Origin: Verrucomicrobium sp.
Lineage (GTDB): Bacteria > Verrucomicrobiota > Verrucomicrobiia > Methylacidiphilales > UBA1321
Assembly (NCBI GenBank): GCA_017849585.1
Contig: JAFIGT010000013.1
Location: forward strand, 62,001-126,000
Direction of reading: 5' to 3'
DNA length: 64,000 nucleotides
Each line of letters opens with the position of its first letter. Position 1 is the first letter of the stretch. The notes beneath the pieces are model-generated. The model did not search any database and was not told the origin of the DNA. It saw nothing but the letters and a program-made list of their open reading frames with translations. The position numbers and the translations under genes are program-made. This document shows positions 9,451-16,538 of the stretch, in pieces.

Positions 9451-9471
9451 AACACGGCTTTCAGCCGTGTT
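9451..9471 (-). terminator. Hairpin at the argJ stop codon
   Basis: Perfect 9-bp stem AACACGGCT/AGCCGTGTT with a TTC loop, overlapping the TAA of argJ on the minus strand. There is no U tract after it, so it could be a pause site, an mRNA-stabilising hairpin or a Rho-type end rather than a strong intrinsic terminator. Confidence 0.5.
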
Positions 9472-10681
9472 ATTCACCCTTATTGAACGTGACGTACTTT
9501 TCCGTCAGGTCCGTCGTGAGCACGCTGTACTCGCCCGAGCCGAGATGCAGGTGCAGGGTGATCGTAAACGCGGGGCGTCGCACGATCTTGCGCAGCTTTG
9601 CCATCGGCGTGCGGCTCGCTTCGCCGTTGGAAACCGCGACGAGACCGTCGTAGTAAATCTCCACCATCTCCTCTTTCACACGAGCGCCGGAATAACCGAT
9701 CGCATCCATGAGACGGCCCCAATTCGGATCGCCACCGCACCACGAGCACTTCACCAGCGCCGAGTGCGCCACCGCGAGAGCCGCGAGCTTGGCGTCGGCG
9801 TTGCTCGCCGCGCCCTTGACGTTTACTTCCACCACGCGCGAAATGCCTTCGCCGTCCTGCACAATCATGCGGGCGAGTTTGCGCATCACCGTCACCAAGG
9901 CTTTTTGAAAAACACCGAGTTGCGGGTGATAGCTTTTGATCAGCGGGTTTTCCGCCATGCCGTTGGCCAGCACCATCACGGTGTCATTGGTCGATGTATC
10001 GCCATCAATGGTGATGCGATTGAAGGAATGCTCCACAGCCTCGTACGTGCATTTGCGCAGCGTGGCCTTGTCGATATTCGCGTCCGTCGTAATCACGCAC
10101 AACATCGTCGCCATCTGCGGGTGAATCATCCCGGCGCCCTTGGCCATGCCACCGATGGTCACCTTGCGACCGTCGATTTCCACACACACGGCAAATTCCT
10201 TGCGGAAAGTGTCGGACGTCATGATCGCTTTCGCAGCATCCGCGCCACCGTCCACGTTCAGTTTCGAGACAGTCCGCTTGATCCCACGCTCAATCTTCGG
10301 CATCGGCAATTGCACCCCGATACGGCCCGTGGAGCACACGAGAATTTCCTTCGGTCTGCAATCGAGCGCTTTCGCCGTCTTCTCCACCATGCTCTTCGCG
10401 TTCTTGATGCCAAGCACGCCGGTGCACGCATTGGCATTGCCCGAGTTCAACACGACGCCGCGCACGGAACCATTACGCGCGTGTTCAAAGGAGACTTTTA
10501 CCGGGGCGGCCTTGACCAGATTCGTTGTGAAGGTGGCACCGATTTGCGCCGGCACAGCCGAGTAAACAATGGCGAGATCCTTTTTGCCGGCAGGCTTGAT
10601 ACCCGAGGAGATGCCCGCCGCCACAAAACCCTGGGCGCTCGTCACACCGCCGTTTTTAATTACTTTATAGTCGTCTTTCAT
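9470..10681 (-). CDS. argJ: Bifunctional glutamate N-acetyltransferase/ornithine acetyltransferase ArgJ
   Basis: Transfers acetyl from N-acetylornithine to glutamate, and in bifunctional forms also from acetyl-CoA, allowing a cyclic arginine pathway. The 403 residues show GNANACTG, the autoproteolysis region KGAGMIHPQMATML (cleavage between Ala and Thr, Thr becoming the nucleophile of the beta chain) and DGDTSTNDTVM. The start overlaps the argC stop by ATGA, which implies translational coupling. Whether it is mono- or bifunctional cannot be read directly, but no argA is seen in the window. Downstream is a hairpin and then an AT-rich gene that separates it from argB. Confidence 0.95.
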   Translation of the reverse strand: MKDDYKVIKNGGVTSAQGFVAAGISSGIKPAGKKDLAIVYSAVPAQIGATFTTNLVKAAPVKVSFEHARNGSVRGVVLNSGNANACTGVLGIKNAKSMVEKTAKALDCRPKEILVCSTGRIGVQLPMPKIERGIKRTVSKLNVDGGADAAKAIMTSDTFRKEFAVCVEIDGRKVTIGGMAKGAGMIHPQMATMLCVITTDANIDKATLRKCTYEAVEHSFNRITIDGDTSTNDTVMVLANGMAENPLIKSYHPQLGVFQKALVTVMRKLARMIVQDGEGISRVVEVNVKGAASNADAKLAALAVAHSALVKCSWCGGDPNWGRLMDAIGYSGARVKEEMVEIYYDGLVAVSNGEASRTPMAKLRKIVRRPAFTITLHLHLGSGEYSVLTTDLTEKYVTFNKGE

Positions 10682-11712
10682 GCTCCCAACCCCATAGTTT
10701 CTTCGAACCCAAACCGCACGTTCAAGGCTTGGACCGCTTGCGCAGCAGCCCCCTTGCCAAGGTTATCAATCGCGGAAAAGAGAAGGAGCCGCCCGGTCCG
10801 CGCATCGAGCCGGGTGGCGATTTCAATCAGGTTGGAGCGCACGACACGCTTCACTTCAGGTAAGGTGCCATCGGTCTTCAGCGCCACGAACGGCTCGTCC
10901 GCATAATATTTCGCGTAGAGCGATTCCACCTCTTTATCGGCGAGAGAACGGGTGACCTTCGCCGAGATGGTCGTGATCATGCCACGTGTGAGAGGCACCA
11001 GATGCGGAATGAATGTCACCACGACATTCTGCGCGGCAAGGAGTGAAAGCTCCTGTTCGATTTCACTCAGATGCCGGTGCTTCGGCACGCTGTAGGCCTT
11101 CATGCTCTCGTTGAGCTCAGCAAAGAGGAGACTAACGTCCGCCTTCTTGCCCGCACCGGAAACGCCGCTGAGCGAATTAATGACGATGCTCCCCGGATCA
11201 ATCAAACCGTTCTTTAGCGCCGGAGCGAGCGCCAGCAGGATGCTCGTCGGATAGCAACCGGGGCAGGCGACAAGATCGGTTTTCTTGATGGCGTCGCGAT
11301 GCAATTCCGGTAACGCATAGACGGACTCCTTCAGGAGTTCAGGCGCGGGATGATCGTGACCGTAGAATTCTTTATAAATCTCGGGACTCTTCAGCCGGAA
11401 ATCGGCACTGAGGTCAATGACCACCTTGCCTGCTTTGCGCAGAGGCACCGCGTATTCGGCGGCCACACCATGCGGCAGGGCGAGGAAAAAAGCATCCGCA
11501 TGACCCGCCAGATCTGCGGGTGCAATGTCGGCAAAAGTGAGCTTTTCCAGCGAGGCGGGAAGTCCCGGGATGACACTGCCCACCGGTCGCCCCGCTGAAG
11601 AGCGGGACGTGATGGCAGTGAGTTGTAGCTCGGGATGCCGGGAGACAAGGCGGACCAATTCTTCACCGGAGTAGCCCGAGGCACCAACCACGGCAATGCG
11701 TAGTGTTGGCAT
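10678..11712 (-). CDS. argC: N-acetyl-gamma-glutamyl-phosphate reductase ArgC
   Basis: NADPH-dependent reduction of N-acetylglutamyl phosphate to the semialdehyde, the third step. The 344 residues begin with the Rossmann motif VVGASGYSGEEL, and carry the catalytic cysteine in VACPGCYPTS and the conserved SGVSGAGKK region, with HRHLSEIEQEL further on. This is the long (type 1) ArgC. It starts 36 nt after the rpsI stop with no visible terminator between, so read-through from the ribosomal protein genes into the arginine genes is plausible. It overlaps argJ by 4 nt. Confidence 0.96.
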   Translation of the reverse strand: MPTLRIAVVGASGYSGEELVRLVSRHPELQLTAITSRSSAGRPVGSVIPGLPASLEKLTFADIAPADLAGHADAFFLALPHGVAAEYAVPLRKAGKVVIDLSADFRLKSPEIYKEFYGHDHPAPELLKESVYALPELHRDAIKKTDLVACPGCYPTSILLALAPALKNGLIDPGSIVINSLSGVSGAGKKADVSLLFAELNESMKAYSVPKHRHLSEIEQELSLLAAQNVVVTFIPHLVPLTRGMITTISAKVTRSLADKEVESLYAKYYADEPFVALKTDGTLPEVKRVVRSNLIEIATRLDARTGRLLLFSAIDNLGKGAAAQAVQALNVRFGFEETMGLGA

Positions 11713-11748
11713 AGGTCAACCATTCGCAGGCAAACCCTAAGGGCTCGC

Positions 11749-12147
11749 TTAGCGCTTGGAGAACTGGAAGCGCTTGCGGGCACCGGGCTGACCGCTCTTC
11801 TTGCGCTCTTTCATGCGAGGATCGCGCTTGAGGAAGCCGGGCTTCTTCAAAGCTGGACGCAGCGCGGGATCGACCTGAATCAGGGCCCGTGCTACGGCGA
11901 GAGAAATCGCACCCGCCTGACCCATGAGACCGCCACCGTGGGCGCGGGCCTTGACGTCAAACTTCTTGGCGAGATCCGCCGTCACCAAGGGAAGAAGCGC
12001 GCGTGTCTTCATTTCCGAGGTCGTAAAATACTCGTCAATATCGCGACCGTTGATTTCAACGGTACCCTTGCCGGGAATGAGATTGACGGAGGCCACGGCA
12101 GCCTTGCGACGGCCAGTAGCGGTGACGGGAGCAGATGAGGTCGACAT
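11749..12147 (-). CDS. rpsI: 30S ribosomal protein S9
   Basis: 132 residues. TGRRKAAVASV at the N-terminus, IEVNGR-like VEINGRDIDEYF, GQAGAISLAVARAL in the middle and the terminal PGARKRFQFSKR are all diagnostic of uS9; the C-terminal tail reaches the P-site tRNA in the ribosome. The gene follows rplM by 12 nt, the near-universal bacterial order, and is followed closely by argC. The N-terminal extension of about ten residues (MSTSSAPVTA) is a little longer than in Escherichia coli but common in other phyla. Confidence 0.98.
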   Translation of the reverse strand: MSTSSAPVTATGRRKAAVASVNLIPGKGTVEINGRDIDEYFTTSEMKTRALLPLVTADLAKKFDVKARAHGGGLMGQAGAISLAVARALIQVDPALRPALKKPGFLKRDPRMKERKKSGQPGARKRFQFSKR

Positions 12148-12159
12148 GAAACGCCTGGA

Positions 12160-12588
12160 TTATACGGTTAATGCTTTGGGATTCTGCGCGGCATGCGGAT
12201 GTTCCGCACCGGCGTAGACGTGAAGTTTCTTGAGAATCTGACGGCCCAGGCGGTTGTGAGGAACCATGCCCTTGACGGCGGTCTGGATGAGCAACTCGGG
12301 GCGGCGGGCACGGCGATGTTGCACCGTTTCCGAATGATGGCCGCCGACGTAACCGGAGAAGCTCATGTAGCTCTTCTGGACTTCCTTCTTGCCGGTAAAC
12401 ACGGCCTTGGAAGCGTTGATCACAACGACGAAATCGCCGGTGTCAACGTGGGGGGTGAAAATTGGTTTCGTCTTGCCACGAAGGATATTGGCGACACGCT
12501 CCGCAACACGCCCGACCACTTGGTCTTGCGCGTCAACAATATACCATTTGCGGTCAACCGCTTCGGCTTTAGCACTAAAAGTTTTCAT
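12160..12588 (-). CDS. rplM: 50S ribosomal protein L13
   Basis: 142 residues, exactly the usual length when started at ATG 12588; an in-frame upstream start (12630) would add residues not found in the family and would lie over the promoter. Motifs: RKWYIVDAQDQVVGR, LRGKTKPIFTPHVDTGD, then VKGMVPHNRLGRQ and LKKLHVYAGAEHPH near the end. No Shine-Dalgarno is visible and the predicted transcript start is only about ten bases upstream, so the mRNA leader may be very short. It heads the rplM-rpsI pair and perhaps the arginine genes beyond. Confidence 0.98.
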   Translation of the reverse strand: MKTFSAKAEAVDRKWYIVDAQDQVVGRVAERVANILRGKTKPIFTPHVDTGDFVVVINASKAVFTGKKEVQKSYMSFSGYVGGHHSETVQHRRARRPELLIQTAVKGMVPHNRLGRQILKKLHVYAGAEHPHAAQNPKALTV

Positions 12589-12603
12589 CACAGGAGGGGC
12601 GAA

Positions 12604-12630
12604 AGTATAACCTTCGCTGCAAAGTGTCAA
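12604..12630 (-). promoter_or_regulatory. Sigma-70-type promoter of rplM
   Basis: On the minus strand TTGACA (12630-12625) is followed after 15 nt by TATACT (12609-12604), about 16 nt upstream of the rplM ATG. Both hexamers are near perfect; the spacer is 2 nt shorter than the optimum, which is the main doubt. Confidence 0.6.
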
Positions 12631-12682
12631 TGGATTTTTATCAGAAGCGGCCGCATTTTATTTTCACCGCATCTTCCCACCC

Positions 12683-13942
12683 TCACATCACCACCAAAAG
12701 CGCCACCCCAATTAACAATGTCGCCCCGAGGCTCAGCGCCATTTCGCGACGCAAGGCACTCGATCCTGCCGCTAGGGCAAATCCCAACTTCAACAGCGTA
12801 TTACTCACCGCCGCCAGGATGATCGCCTTCGCCAAAACGTCCTCCGCCATCGTCTCCTTGCCCCCCATCTGCGCCAGCGACAGCGTGATCGCGTCCATAT
12901 CCGTCAGGCCCGAAATAAAAGTTACCCAGTAAAGCCCCGCGCCATCGCCGCCGTACGTCGTCACCGCTTTCACCAACAGCACAACCACGGCATAGATCGC
13001 AGCGAATTTCAGCGCCATGGAGAGACTCAGCGGATTCGAAATGTCAGGTGTCTCGATTTTTTGCGCACCGCTCCGATCCCGAAACCACCAAGCCCAGCCG
13101 GCGTAAAATAATCCCGGTAAAGCTAGAATCAGGAATGGCCCCCACAGCTTCAGGAAGAGCTGGAGATCAATCATCGCCACCACCACCGCCACCCGCACCA
13201 ACATCACGGTGCAGGCCAATACAATCGCCAGCGCGAAGTTGGAAGACAACCCTGGCTCCTCGCGACTCCGCCGACTGAAGGCAATCGTCGCCGCCGTGCT
13301 GGAAGCCAGCCCACCCGCCAATCCCGTCACCGTGATGCCCGCCCGCGCGCCAAGCAACCGCATCAACACGTATCCAGCAAAGCCCAACCCCGAAATCAGC
13401 ACCACCATCAACCACGTGGCGAAGGGATTGAATGCCTCCAGCGGACCATAGCCCTTGTTCGGCACGATCGGCAGTACAATCCCCGTGATCGCCGCAAAGA
13501 CAAGCGCGCTCCGCAGATCCTTCGGCGTGAAATGAGTCGTCCAGCTATGGATCTCCCGCTTGCTGGCGATCAGGATGATCATCACCACCGCCAGCACCAC
13601 CGCCACCCGCATCTGCCCGAGGTAGACCAAGCCGCCGAGCACATAGGTGAGGAGCGCCAAAGTAAAAGTCGTAAAGCCCGGAGTCTGCCCGGTGCGAATG
13701 ACCGCCAGCTGCGCCACCGTCAGGTACAACGCCACCATGCCAAATGCGACCGGAAAAAAGAGCGGGAAGAAATTCTGACTGAGATACGCCGCGCTCGCAC
13801 CCAATATTCCCCACAACGTAAACGTCCTCACTCCGGCCAAGCCGGGGTCCTTGGTCTGTTGATCCTCCCACTGCCGCACCAGACCGATCAAAGCCCCCAA
13901 CGAAGCACTGATGATCAGCGATTGTAAGAGCACATCCATCAT
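12683..13942 (-). CDS. MgtC/SapB-DUF4010 family membrane protein
   Basis: 419 residues with about twelve membrane segments. The N-terminal part has the MgtC/SapB signature (LGALIGLVRQWED, then AGVRTFTLWGILG), and the C-terminal half corresponds to DUF4010, with GLTDMDAITLSLAQM near residue 345, a repeated internal fold, and GLAGGLASSTAATIAFSRRS around 210. These two-domain proteins are common but uncharacterised; a transport role for a small solute or ion is guessed from their topology. It stands alone, downstream of an unusual 500-base intergenic region and convergent with nothing, ending 94 nt before rplM's start on the same strand. Confidence 0.88.
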   Translation of the reverse strand: MMDVLLQSLIISASLGALIGLVRQWEDQQTKDPGLAGVRTFTLWGILGASAAYLSQNFFPLFFPVAFGMVALYLTVAQLAVIRTGQTPGFTTFTLALLTYVLGGLVYLGQMRVAVVLAVVMIILIASKREIHSWTTHFTPKDLRSALVFAAITGIVLPIVPNKGYGPLEAFNPFATWLMVVLISGLGFAGYVLMRLLGARAGITVTGLAGGLASSTAATIAFSRRSREEPGLSSNFALAIVLACTVMLVRVAVVVAMIDLQLFLKLWGPFLILALPGLFYAGWAWWFRDRSGAQKIETPDISNPLSLSMALKFAAIYAVVVLLVKAVTTYGGDGAGLYWVTFISGLTDMDAITLSLAQMGGKETMAEDVLAKAIILAAVSNTLLKLGFALAAGSSALRREMALSLGATLLIGVALLVVM

Positions 13943-14450
13943 CCTATTTCATCATCGGACGGAATCAACCTTCAGGCAAGAGGGGAATACACGCTCCACC
14001 CGTTTCGAAAAATCAAACAAGGCGAGGAGCAAAACTAAAAATGCAGGGGCGGAATCACAGCGCCCAACGAATATAAGCCCAGCTTCGATGATGGCGGCAA
14101 CAAAGATGATTTCTTCGGATACACTCCCTTCGCCCGCGGACGCAATGGATATTGCAGTTCCACCGAAGCAGCGGGAGGAAGAGCTTGATCTAGCAAGTTT
14201 TGATTTTCAGTCGCAGGAGTCACGGAACCCTCGTGGTTAACATTCGCTATCACATATCGTCCACGACCTTAGGTTATTATACAAGTTTAAAATTCACACC
14301 TATTTAGCATTCTCTGCCTACCGGAAAGTAAGCGGCAATATTTACCCATTTCTCCAGCAGAAGCGACTCCTTGTGTCTCCTTGCAAATGGGGACTCTCCA
14401 AAATTGACTTCCCTTCCCCCGCTCCTGCTTCCATAGTTTTCGCACACGCC
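13943..14450. other. 508-base intergenic region, AT-richer than surroundings
   Basis: Divergent genes (DUF4010 protein to the left, AAA ATPase to the right) leave room for two promoters. On the minus strand a perfect TATAAT lies at 14281-14276, followed by a possible GTG-started reading frame of 72 codons (14253-14035) whose Pro-rich product I do not recognise and which lacks a ribosome-binding site. TTGACT occurs at about 14405 on the plus strand but without a -10 at proper distance. Nothing else is recognisable. Confidence 0.4.
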
Positions 14451-15767
14451 ATGGCCCAGGAACTCTTCGCCAACGCCTCGCTTTTCACCCCTTCGGAACC
14501 CGAGAATCTCGAGACCATCGACATTAACCCCACGATTATCGAGGGGCTCATCCTGCGCCTCATGCACATCAACACGACGATGGTGGCGCATGAAATCGCC
14601 GCGGAGTTGTGCGTTCCCTACTACGGGGTGGCCGAGCCCATCCTCATCCAGTTGCGCGACAGTCGTCTCATTGAAGTGACTCGCGGCGACATGGCCGCCA
14701 TGTCCTATGTCTACACTATCAGCGACGCTGGCCGCGCTCGTGCCATGCAGTACTTCGAGCAAACCACCTACATCGGACCCGCTCCGGTTTCGCTCGAGAC
14801 TTACAATCGCGTCGTCGCCGCACAAAGCCTCAAGAACATCACCGTCAATAGCGACCGCCTGCGCGAAGCGTTCGACGGGCTCGTCTTCGACGAAGGCATT
14901 CTCGAAAAAATTGGCCCCGCCGTAAACTCCGGTCGCTCCATCTTTCTCTACGGCCCCCCCGGCAACGGCAAGACCTCCATCTGCGAACGCATCGTCCAAT
15001 CCTTTGGCGGTGCCATCTTCACCCCTTACGCCATCGAGGTCAAAGGACAGATCATCAAAGTCTTTGACGAATTCAATCACGTCCAGATTCCTCCCGAAGA
15101 AGACATGCGCCTGCAAGGCAAGTACGACCGCCGCTTCCGCCTTATCCGCCGTCCCATCATCATCGTCGGTGGTGAACTCACCATGGAAACGCTCGACCTC
15201 ATCTGGAACAACGAAGCCCGCTTCTATGAAGCCCCCTTCCAGATGAAAGCCAATGGCGGTGCCTTCATGGTGGACGACTTTGGCCGACAACGCGTCGAGC
15301 CAAAAACCCTGCTCAACCGCTGGATTGTCCCGCTCGAAAAACGAGTCGACTTCCTCACCCTCCACACCGGCACCAAGGTGGAAGTCCCCTTCGACGAACT
15401 CATCGTCTTCTCCACGAATTTGAATCCTAAAGACCTCGTCGACGACGCCTTCCTGCGCCGTATCCGCTACAAAATTCCCATCAACGATCCCTCGCACGAA
15501 CACTTCCGCGCCATCTGGAAAATCGTCAGCGAAGCCAAGGGAGTCCCCTACGCCGATGAAATCGTCGACTACTTCGTGGAAAAACACATGCGCAGCCATG
15601 GTCGCCCCCTGCGTGGTTGCCAACCTCGCGACATCCTCGAAAACATCATTGATGTCTGCCGCTACAAAGGAGTGGAACCAACCGTCACCGCCGAAATGCT
15701 CGACGATGCCGCTCAAGCCTACTTCGTCAAATTCGACGACATGAACTACAAGATGCTCGGTACGTAG
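14451..15767 (+). CDS. AAA family ATPase with N-terminal winged-helix-like region
   Basis: 438 residues. Residues ~30-95 (IIEGLILRLMHINTTMVAHEIA, ending in an RDSRLIEVT wing) look like a winged-helix domain. A AAA module follows with Walker A GPPGNGKTS near residue 170, Walker B-like GGAFMVDDFGRQ, a sensor-1 region VFSTNLNPKDLVDDAFLRR and an arginine-rich end with a lid domain. This arrangement is known from uncharacterised 'AAA ATPase with chaperone activity' proteins often found beside pilus or secretion genes, so a remodelling or assembly role is likely but unproven. ATG 14451 gives a start typical of the family; upstream in-frame codons code for low-quality sequence. Confidence 0.85.
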   Translation: MAQELFANASLFTPSEPENLETIDINPTIIEGLILRLMHINTTMVAHEIAAELCVPYYGVAEPILIQLRDSRLIEVTRGDMAAMSYVYTISDAGRARAMQYFEQTTYIGPAPVSLETYNRVVAAQSLKNITVNSDRLREAFDGLVFDEGILEKIGPAVNSGRSIFLYGPPGNGKTSICERIVQSFGGAIFTPYAIEVKGQIIKVFDEFNHVQIPPEEDMRLQGKYDRRFRLIRRPIIIVGGELTMETLDLIWNNEARFYEAPFQMKANGGAFMVDDFGRQRVEPKTLLNRWIVPLEKRVDFLTLHTGTKVEVPFDELIVFSTNLNPKDLVDDAFLRRIRYKIPINDPSHEHFRAIWKIVSEAKGVPYADEIVDYFVEKHMRSHGRPLRGCQPRDILENIIDVCRYKGVEPTVTAEMLDDAAQAYFVKFDDMNYKMLGT

Positions 15768-15791
15768 CGCCTTTTCGATTCATCGATTCCG

Positions 15792-15884
15792 GAGAGACAC
15801 ACTCAACCCGTCCGTCTCTTTCCCGAATTTGATTGAGCAATCAACAGCTCATGTCAGCCGTAGCCGGGCTCGTTGAGCCCGGAC
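15792..15884. repeat. Intergenic hairpin with TAGCCGG-type stem
   Basis: Perfect 8-bp stem CCGGGCTC/GAGCCCGG with a GTT loop at 15864-15882, preceded by GTAG and 60 nt earlier by GGAGAGACAC. A second region at 43305-43350 has the same GGAGAGACAC start and a GTAGCCGGCC/GGCCGG stem, so this may be a dispersed repeat family. Here it separates the convergent AAA ATPase and wza-like genes and may act as a terminator. Confidence 0.5.
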
Positions 15885-15911
15885 GAAAGCCGCCTCAGCG
15901 CACAACACCAA

Positions 15912-16538
15912 CTAAAAGATCGTGCGCGGCACCTGAATCTGATCACCCGCCTGCAAAGGAATATCCTTGCTCGGGTCTCTCAATGCTTCGACCGCATTAA
16001 AGATGTACACCTTGCTGCCGCGAGAAAGTTTTACTTCACGCTTTTGCGCGTAGTCCGTGAATCCACCGCAGGCGCTGATGGCCTTCAGGATTGTCATATC
16101 CGGCGTATAAACCACACGCTGTGGCGCGCGCACCTCGCCCAGCACGTTGATAAAGCGCTGCGACTGGCTCACGGTCACGTTCGGCGTAGCATAGATTTTC
16201 TTCTCGCGATAGGCCGCCTCAATATCCGACTTCAGCTGGCCCAACGTCTTCCCGGCCGCCTTGAAACTGCCGAGCAGCGGCATGGAAATTGTTCCCTCGT
16301 CGATGACGGTCTCCTCATACACACCACCCTCATTGTCCGGCACCCCCGTCAGACGAATCAGGAGCACGTCACCCCGGCGAATAATATCCGGATTACTTGC
16401 GTCGCCCGTCGTGGGAGGAGGTGTCATGGAACCACCGGAACCGCCACCCATGCAGCCGGTGAAAATAAAACACAGCATCCAAGCCAGGGCTAGGACGCGG
16501 CAGAAAGACGCGCGCAGATTAAAAGTCTTCGCTGCCAT
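15912..16538 (-). CDS. Wza-like polysaccharide export outer-membrane lipoprotein
   Basis: 208 residues. A lipoprotein signal peptide (hydrophobic run, then FTGC lipobox at about residue 27) precedes a Gly/Pro/Thr linker and a Poly_export domain (IIRRGDVLLIRLTGV), then a SLBB-like domain (VNVLGEV-type INVLGEVRAPQRV, TILKAISACGGF) and a final IPLQAGDQIQVP. It is small for the family, with one SLBB-like unit instead of two or more. ATG 16538 is chosen because it yields a proper signal peptide; it overlaps the upstream tyrosine-kinase gene by 20 nt. It should form the outer-membrane exit for an exopolysaccharide with the adjacent kinase. Confidence 0.9.
   Translation of the reverse strand: MAAKTFNLRASFCRVLALAWMLCFIFTGCMGGGSGGSMTPPPTTGDASNPDIIRRGDVLLIRLTGVPDNEGGVYEETVIDEGTISMPLLGSFKAAGKTLGQLKSDIEAAYREKKIYATPNVTVSQSQRFINVLGEVRAPQRVVYTPDMTILKAISACGGFTDYAQKREVKLSRGSKVYIFNAVEALRDPSKDIPLQAGDQIQVPRTIF

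Noticed and set aside
14035-14253. Possible 72-codon gene on the minus strand behind a TATAAT.
   Set aside because: GTG start without ribosome-binding site, Pro-rich product, no recognisable family. Kept only as a note in the intergenic entry.
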